DNA of 64,000 bases from Acanthococcus lagerstroemiae (taxonomy: Eukaryota > Arthropoda > Insecta > Hemiptera > Eriococcidae), in NCBI GenBank assembly GCA_031841125.1, contig CM063108.1, forward strand, positions 4,040,183 to 4,104,182. The letters are read 5' to 3'. Numbering within the stretch: the stretch's first letter is position 1; each line of letters starts with the position of its first letter. The position numbers and the translations under genes are program-made. This document shows, one piece after another, positions 57,301-64,000 of the stretch. The notes under the pieces are model-generated. The model worked only from the letters and a program-made list of their open reading frames with translations. It made no database searches and was not told where the DNA came from.

Positions 57301-59446
57301 ATAAATTTAAAAAAATGTAACACAACAGTTACCGGGAAGTCTTACTTTGTATGCTTTCTGCCAGCTAGTGTCGGTGGTGTTGTAATTTCGCAGCAACTTG
57401 CCCACCACTACCTGATAGTCGTTTGCAACACTCTTCTTTAACGCGTTATCATCGCCAAAACAGTGGGCAGCTGTGAACATGAAGTAATACTTGATCATCT
57501 ATTCCAAGACAGCTCAAGCCTTTTCTGAGAAACAGAAATTCCGCAACTTTGTTGGGCTATAACTTGGAAACGACAAGGCACTTTGAATTACCATTTTCGA
57601 GAAGGGTGCTCTAAACTTTCATCTCTGATACTCTGAAATGGTATTCGAAAATACCAGACCATTCTCCGGTTATTAGCCAACGAAGTCGTAAACTTTTATT
57701 TTATTTTCTTTAATTATTTTTTTTTGGAAAAATACTAGTGCCATTTTGAAATACCGCTGGTCATTTACCTGATGCGCAATCAGTTACCCAGTTACCAGCG
57801 GAAAAGTTACCCATTTGTTACCCTCGGATTACCCTCAGATTACCCTTGTTCCCCTCACTGTTCCCCTTTAGTTACCCAGGTACCTGGCGGGATACTATGC
57901 AATTAGTTACCCTCTAGTTACCCGCGGCGGGAAAGTTATCCATTTGTTACCCTCGGTTACCCTCAGATTACCCTTACCTGGGTAAATGGTAGGATTTTGC
58001 GTATCGGGTATGCGATGTATGTTAAAATCAGGGTAAAGTTCACGAATCCAAAACAAAAGCAGACCCTCTGGTGGATGTTTAGGTAAACTACGAAATATAT
58101 ACCAAAGTCTACGTTTGTATATTGCATTTCTGGTATCATGTATTGTTGTAGACTTGCATTTATGAAAATTCAGGTCTATTTTATTGATGATTTGCAGCAC
58201 TTCCTGGAGGCCTTGGATTTGATCGTAGTACCTATACATAGTCGAAATTCTTAAGAACCTCCTGCCTCTAGCAATACCGCCTATTTTAGCGTTAAATTTG
58301 CATAAAATATACAGTACTTAGACCCTGAGTTTCTCGGCGATTGAAATTATCCCTCTAAGTTCAAAAAATGTCTGTTGATGTAAGAAATGACTGTATTCTG
58401 TGTTGGTGATAAATTGTACCTGTGATGATCATATACGGTGAAACGATAGTGCCACTGCAAATTAATGAATAGGGTATCTGGCGTACGTTGTATATTGCGA
58501 CGTTCCAAGGATCTTCACCGACTTCTGAACTCCGTCCACCGAATACCAACTTTTGAGGACTCGTTTTTCCGCAATCTAGAATAATTTCAAGAAACTTCGA
58601 ATCACGTTTTCCCACCGGCAAAGTGACGAAACCACGGTAGGCCTTTCTTGAGTATCGATTATGATACTTATACTTACTAGTTCGCACACATTAAATTCAT
58701 TGTAACTACCAAAATCCACAACGATTTGTGCTAAACTGACTCAGAAAAGTAGCAAGGTAGCGTACCTGGGACGCAATCGCCCAAAACAACGTCGTATTTT
58801 CCATTCTCTTGACAAGTCATCCGGGAGTAATTGAGTGTGCGCTCATAATGGAATTGCGGATCGCACTTAGAGTAAACCAGAGTGCCAGCGACCATTGTAT
58901 TCGTACAATTTATCGGTTGATTTTCGTAAACACAGTGCAAGGTGGCATGCAGTGCCGGAATGATCTGTTCGCATATTTCTGAAAATGAGGAGAATTTCCG
59001 TGGCTAACGATACATTCAGTTTTCAAGTTTTCTTCGACTTGCTTAACCCTGCTGTGCGCCTGTATGTTTTCTGATAAGTCCAAGCTTCAAGCAACGGGTA
59101 TCAAATATACTCACTGCTGCAGTTCCTTATGGGAGGACTCCAAATTCCCGCTGGTTGACAACGCGAAAAAGAGCTTCTTGATTCGGCACCGGAGCTCGGA
59201 TCTCTCAGCAAAAATCCTTCGTTGCAATGGGAGGAAAGCGTATAAGACTCGGGAACCTTCATCCCAGGAGGAACAAATATCTCGTGATTATCCGAATCTC
59301 GAATTGTAAAATTTTTGTCCGCGCTGGATTCTGGTACTTCACACAAGCCATCTTTCCAGATAGGCTTCAAGACGCATGGAGGTTTCTTGTCTTCAGTAGG
59401 AGGAGGAGCGACACTAGTAGGCTTGATTAATGTAGGAGTAATTGGT
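54339..59446 (-). CDS. Modular serine protease, module 2 (CCP-CCP-protease)
   Basis: Exons 59446-59115, 58978-58766, 58575-58420, 57470-57346, 56051-55878, 54794-54653 and 54529-54339. Exon lengths are 332, 213, 156, 125, 174, 142 and 191, against 299, 213, 162, 125, 180, 142 and 199 in module 1, so the modules are duplicates. Exon 8 has a Pro/Thr linker and a CCP domain (GLCEVPESS ... SSHCNEGFL ... WSPPIRNCS). Exon 9 has the second Cys-rich domain. The protease has PQK/LVFGG, AAHCF, AADIAVL and KTDSGGG, ending EIYAMTSKV and a TAA. The residue before the catalytic Asp-Ser is Thr instead of the usual Gly. Its first exon opens in phase 2, exactly as left by module 1, across a 118-bp intron (59447-59564). 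It is therefore either the second half of one protein or a neighbouring gene using shared upstream exons. Confidence 0.85.
54795..55877. other. Intron between protease exons 12 and 13
   Basis: Non-coding, with a G run near 55113-55121 and short A runs. Nothing else recognised. Confidence 0.5.
56505..57292 (+). mobile_element. RTE-like LINE 3' end inserted in a protease intron
   Basis: The plus strand reads KARLKINYNKTKIL, EWVEEIEYLGQLISFENRRG, LTYGAQTWALTKK, then SASHMARR and RSRGRPLTR. This is the C-terminal part of an RTE/Bov-type reverse transcriptase, broken by stops near 56800 and 57066. It ends in a poly-A tail (57271-57292). It is 5'-truncated and lies in the intron 56052-57345, opposite in strand to the protease gene. 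Confidence 0.85.
57780..57985. repeat. GTTACCC-type degenerate repeat
   Basis: Many GTTACCC/ATTACCC words. The block GTTACCCATTTGTTACCCTC...CAGATTACCCTT occurs twice about 125 bp apart, with small differences. It lies in the intron between protease exons 10 and 11. Confidence 0.7.
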
Positions 59447-59564
59447 CTGTACAAAAACACGATATGATAACTTTACTTTTATCTGCTGTTATAAAATTTT
59501 ATCAATACCTACTACCTGATATATGGTAAATAGTAGGTACACTATACAAGGATGAATTTCAGAC

Positions 59565-62500
59565 CTTGTTGCTATTTCATTTTCAATTGCTCTGTAAATG
59601 CTGTCCAGCCATTTGATGTGAAATGTTAAGTCGGTAAATTTTGCCACCGATGAATTAGAATGCTTGTCTCTTGAACTCACAATGCCTCGGAGATAAAATA
59701 AACGATCGGCTTCGTTTTCAAAGACAAGGCCAGCTCCACTATCACCCTTGCGAGCTCCAGCACCTGTATAGTCATGTCTTAGCATGAAAATAGTGATTGT
59801 AATACATATACGTATCTCATATTTTGAAGAATTAATTATTCTGCCGAGTGTATAGATACTACATACATACAAAAGGTATCGCGGCTAGTAATTATGGATG
59901 AAAATAAAATTATTTCGCAGGATTCCTTTTTCTCTTGAAAAGTACCTATTTGCGAAAATAGGATAACCTTTACCTTCATCGTATCCAGCACAAAATTTAT
60001 CGAATTCGAGAGTAACTACTTTTTTCAGACATTCATTATAGCTGATGTACGGCAAGTCGGCTGTCCGTAGTACTTCACTGGGTAACCCTGAATTGTCAAT
60101 GCCCCAACCATAAAGCTGTCGAGAAAAATAAAAATAAATGAAGGAGACTAAATCCCCAGAGAGGTCTCACTTCTCTCTCGGTTCTTCTGTTTCACTTCTT
60201 CACTGAATTAAACCGTGACCGGTAACCCACTTTGCCTTTTTTGAATTTTCTCGGACTGAAACGGTGAACAGCTATCCAGTCGATGCAAGCAGGAAGCACT
60301 CTGAAATTGAAGTCGATCAAATCTCGAAGGATGATGATGGCTATGTCAGCGGCGTAACTTTTTGCTGCGGGATGATATTCGTTGTCGGATGAGAATAGGA
60401 TATCCCTTACCTGCAACAGATCAGTGATGATATTTATTCTGTACACAAAGGTTACGAATAACACTAGCTGAGAAGCGTAAAATATACAAGGGTATTGGAA
60501 CTCTACCTATCCTCCCCAATAACCCAGCAGAATAGCCGCTGGTTTTTTATAGAAGTTTTAATAGATATTGCTGGTCTCTCAAAGTTTTTTTGAATTCATC
60601 AAATACTTGTCCCGAGAAAATTCCTACCGAAGTTTGTAGCTAACACCAGGGGCCCTAGTTAGCACTTTCAAAAAAAAAAGAGAAAAAAAAAAGACATTTT
60701 AGCAAAAATAATAAAGTTGTGTTGTAGGTACCCTCATGTCCTAATATTGAAATATCAAATGCCTTGGCACACACAAGCAATTAGCTACGGGTCTGTTCGT
60801 ACACATAATTTCCTTTCTTTAGTACACGATAGAGGTACCTATCTTAAGTTTTTTAATGTTACAAAGGCTTCAGATTTATAGATAGTCTCATTTAGAAGAA
60901 GGCTCAGTTTAATATTTTAAGAAGTAAATAAACGAATCGATCCTTACTATATTCATTTAAACATAACTGAAAAATCCTTACGTCATATGAATTTTGCGCA
61001 TCGGTATCGTGGGACGAATAACTTCTTTTTATCTTACCGGTAATTACTTTGTAATTACTAACGGACTCTTTCGATTGTTCCGCTTCGGCATAAAAACAGT
61101 GAGCCGCTGTAAAATGAATAGTATTAGTTTTACAGCAGTTATTTCATTAATACAATTCAATATGATCCTTACATAGCTATTGAGAACTATAAACAATTGA
61201 AATAGGAACGAATTCAGGAAATTACGTTTTGTTATTTTGTGACTAGTATTCGGAGGGCTGAGGGTAAGAAGCCCTAAACCAAGTCAGTTTAAGTTAGCTG
61301 TTAGCGTATGATATCGTACATGAAAACATTTATCGGAGTTGTCGACCTACCGACGATACCGGTTTCTAAAATGTGACTTGGTTATACTTTTTGTACTTGG
61401 TTCATAATTTTTCACCTCAACTAATTGCTTCCAACTTGATTTTACTAAAATCTATACCCAGCACGCAAAGGGCGCTCCATCCTTAGAGAAGAACTACGCA
61501 AAGAGATAGTTCATTACAGATTATGAAAATAATTGAGTAAAATGCCCTAATATGGGGTAGTTCCTAAAACGGGAGTACTCACTGATGTCACATATAGCCC
61601 ACTCTGGTAGCATGGAAGCAGTGTACACAAACAAGAAACAAACTTCTCTGTGAACAATTTCTAATAAAAAAAACGTTCTATGTAATTTTTAAAGATTGTT
61701 GTTTTCGAGCCGTGAACGTGTAAAAAAAGTGCGAAGTTTGATGAAGTATAAAAAAGAGTCAAAAATGTGAATAAATCTTACATTAAATATGCGGAAGCAA
61801 ATATTCATTTGCGAATAATTTGCAATAAATTTGGAAGGACGTAAGTTATTTCTTCACGGTTATTAGTTATCTTACTTTGTTGGGTGAGAATTTGAAGTGG
61901 TGTCATAACATGGGGTACTTCTTGAATAAAGATGAAATGGCTCGGAAACGCGATCGAAAACTAGCTGATAGGGTCAAAAAATCATCAGTAAAACCCTTAC
62001 AATGAAGTCAATAAGATGAAGAACTGATGAAGATTTGCGATTTACGTAATGACTATTAAATGAGGAAGAAAACCCAAAAACCCTCATGTTATTATCTTAT
62101 ACACTCAGAAATCAGGTCACAATTTTTTTATTGACTTATTTTAAACCTACCCATTTTCTTAATTTGCATTCAACTTCTTTCTCTCAACTGCTATTAGTGT
62201 ACCACATATTAAGAACCTGGGTCTGGTCGTCGACGTGACACTCGAAAGGGTAGTTTCTGGGGCCAGGGATGCGGCGGTCGGGGAGTCACTTTGGCATGCG
62301 TGCATCGTCATATGCTCCACCTAGTGATGCCATACTGCGAGCACTTTTGGTTGACCATCTCATTTGACAATTTTCTTGAATATTTGGACAGTATAATATA
62401 AATACGAGCCATACATGTATTCAGTTTTCAACGCCTGAACTATAATACGGTATACTTTTTTTTATACACCGCGACTAAAAATATTGCCGCATGTTTGATA

Positions 62501-63985
62501 ATTTTTTTTCGCTCCTAGCTATGTACCTCATATTAGGGCACTTCACCCTATGTTTTCATGTTTATCAGGTCTATTTTTTTAAGAAGTTAAATTTTAAATA
62601 GAAGTAAATTTCGCCGATTTTCATTAGAAATATAGAGTAGACTCACTTGCATTAGGGGGACAAACCAAATTTTCGGATGGGTAAATCTCAACAAATGGAA
62701 ATGATAACAATGGATTTTTCAGCCGGGGAGGGGTAACAGTGGTCTTCTCTTTTACCACCGCGTAAATCGAATCGTCAAGGACTATGCCCCGTTTGCATTC
62801 CACTAGGTTAAACCAGTAAGAAAGTCTGATTGATGAACTAATCATCACAAAAGATAATACGTGTAGCATATCCGATATTTCACTGTTCTAGGTATTTATC
62901 AGTGACAGTGTCGTATTCTGAAAATTTTATACAATTAATTTTGAAATTTTACCTATGCAGTCTGATGTGCACTATTAACTAAGACATAATATTGTTTCAA
63001 ATTGTAGAAACAAATAAATTCTAATAGAACAGCCAAAACTAAATGGTGACAGCACGTTGTATAGCAAACTTCCAAGCTTGAGCACATCACATCAATTCGT
63101 AAATGATGTTCGTACCTGAAATGATCATCAGTGGGGAAACAATAGTACCGCCACAAATTAAGATCGGAGGTGAATGACGCACGTCGTAAATTGCGGTGTT
63201 CCATGGAGATGAGACACCATCTGTTGATGGACTTCCATCGAAGATTAGTTTTTCTGATTCATGGGTTTTACCGCAATCTATAATAATTTTGATTATCGAT
63301 ATCAATTGAAACTACTCAGAAGAATAAAGTATTATACGGGAGGTCGCTAATTAATATCGTAGTTTGCTAACCCGGATGACATTTAAATAAGATATTATCC
63401 CATTCTCCGTTTTCCTGGCATGTGATGACCCTGTAATCTGGCTTAAACGACTGATGAAACGGTGGACTACAATCAGAAGGCTGAATTTCCGTGCCAGCTA
63501 AGAGAGGGTTTGAACAATTCACTAGTTGACCTTTGAAGGTGCACGTGAGCTCGACGTTCCGCGGCTTAAGAGGTTTACATGTTTCTGAAAAATTCGTCGT
63601 AAATGTGAGTTCGGATTCGGATATAAATGTTTTATACATTAAAACGAACTGATAGTGGTACTACAAAGTATATGTAGATTACTCACTTAAGCAATTTTGT
63701 AGCGGGGGGTTCCAGAAAACCTTATTGACACCGCCGCATGTAGATAAGTAGGTGGTTTTACCATCTTCGTGCAAGAATCCACTTTGGCAGTCGAGTGAAA
63801 TGGTCGAACCTTTTGGCACTTTCATTCCAGGTTGAGCCTTCAATTCGTTGTCCATTGGATCATATACCGTGTAAACTGTCTCAGGGCCGTGTTTAGGAAC
63901 TTCGCACCAGCTGGCGCCATTGTTTCGGTTGCTGAGACTAGTACTGGATGGGAGACCATTACTGTTACCTTTAGAGGCGCCAGGG
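59565..63985 (-). CDS. Modular serine protease, module 1 (CCP-CCP-protease; 5' end outside window)
   Basis: Exons 63985-63687, 63584-63372, 63277-63116, 61106-60982, 60410-60231, 60115-59974 and 59763-59565, all GT-AG and phase-consistent. Exon 1 gives a Ser/Asn-rich linker and a sushi/CCP domain (CEVPKHGPE ... SLDCQSGFL ... WNPPLQNC). Exon 2 gives a second Cys-rich domain (Wonton-like in HP14 terms). The S1 protease follows: DCGK tether, activation site SEK/LIFDG, His in AAHCF, Asp in AADIAII, Ser in KGDSGAG. The full triad is present. The residue six before the serine is Gly, so trypsin-like Asp189 is missing. Known: insect ModSP/HP14 proteases of this layout start Toll and melanisation cascades outside cells. 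The first exon begins in mid-codon after an acceptor, so upstream exons (LDLa repeats in relatives) lie beyond the window. Confidence 0.88.
60411..60981. other. Intron between protease exons 4 and 5
   Basis: AT-rich with A-runs near 60667-60695. Nothing else recognised. Confidence 0.5.
61107..63115. other. Intron between protease exons 3 and 4
   Basis: About 2 kb. It contains the LINE 3' remnant at 62211-62330. No further exon with valid phase was seen, although an open minus-strand stretch occurs near 62624-62869. Confidence 0.5.
62211..62330 (+). mobile_element. R1-like LINE 3' remnant
   Basis: Shares CTCGAAAGGGTAGTTTC and CACTTTGGCATGCGTGCATC with the remnants at 42.5 kb and 31.8 kb. It lies inside the intron between protease exons 3 and 4. 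Confidence 0.7.
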
Positions 63986-64000
63986 CTGAAAAAGTACAGT

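Noticed and set aside
57907..58239. 110-residue minus-strand frame in a protease intron
   Set aside because: Its C-terminal part is a translation of the GTTACCC repeat. There are no valid splice sites for the gene's phase.

Overview
The window is nuclear DNA of an arthropod, most likely an insect and possibly a hemipteran; the order is a guess. The grounds are AT-rich non-coding DNA, small exons with clean GT-AG borders, introns from under 100 bp to several kb, R1-like and RTE-like LINE remnants, hAT-type MITEs, and a CCP plus serine-protease gene of the insect modular-protease (ModSP/HP14) type. There are no operons, rRNA genes, intact tRNA genes or CRISPR arrays.

Layout. 1-12 kb is mostly non-coding, with one MITE and two phase-compatible exons of an unrecognised minus-strand gene. 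12.8-24.8 kb (minus) holds the most unusual gene. Five small exons encode a single gelsolin-like domain. They splice in frame into one 5.36-kb exon carrying about 45 ankyrin repeats in an 11-fold four-repeat super-array, then an RHRR basic site and a C-terminal domain with a hydrophobic helix. Its introns contain a TIR element and a large hairpin. 25.3-26.5 kb, just upstream of that gene, carries 14 copies of a 16-bp motif that forms palindromes with compensatory base changes. 30.1-35.7 kb (plus) has two intronless GT92 (DUF23) type II membrane glycosyltransferase paralogues, separated by LINE and tRNA-like remnants. 36-44.1 kb looks misassembled: a homopolymer-inflated copy is followed by a cleaner copy, and a 1.24-kb segment is present twice. 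That duplicated segment contains the last exon of a second gene sharing the C-terminal domain of the ankyrin protein. 44.4-45.4 kb is a foldback-like inverted minisatellite. 45-54 kb is mostly non-coding, with two hAT-type MITEs and a few uncertain exons. 54.3-64 kb (minus) contains 14 phase-consistent exons. They encode two consecutive CCP-CCP-protease modules with matching exon lengths, joined by a short intron, so a two-headed protease is possible. The 5' end lies outside the window.

Function. The protease gene fits extracellular innate-immune cascade initiation. The GT92 pair fits Golgi glycan synthesis. The gelsolin-ankyrin protein has no signal peptide and would be expected in the cytoplasm at actin, but its C-terminal part recalls the layout of latrotoxin-type ankyrin proteins. 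All exon joins were read by eye from splice signals and reading phase and have no transcript support here.
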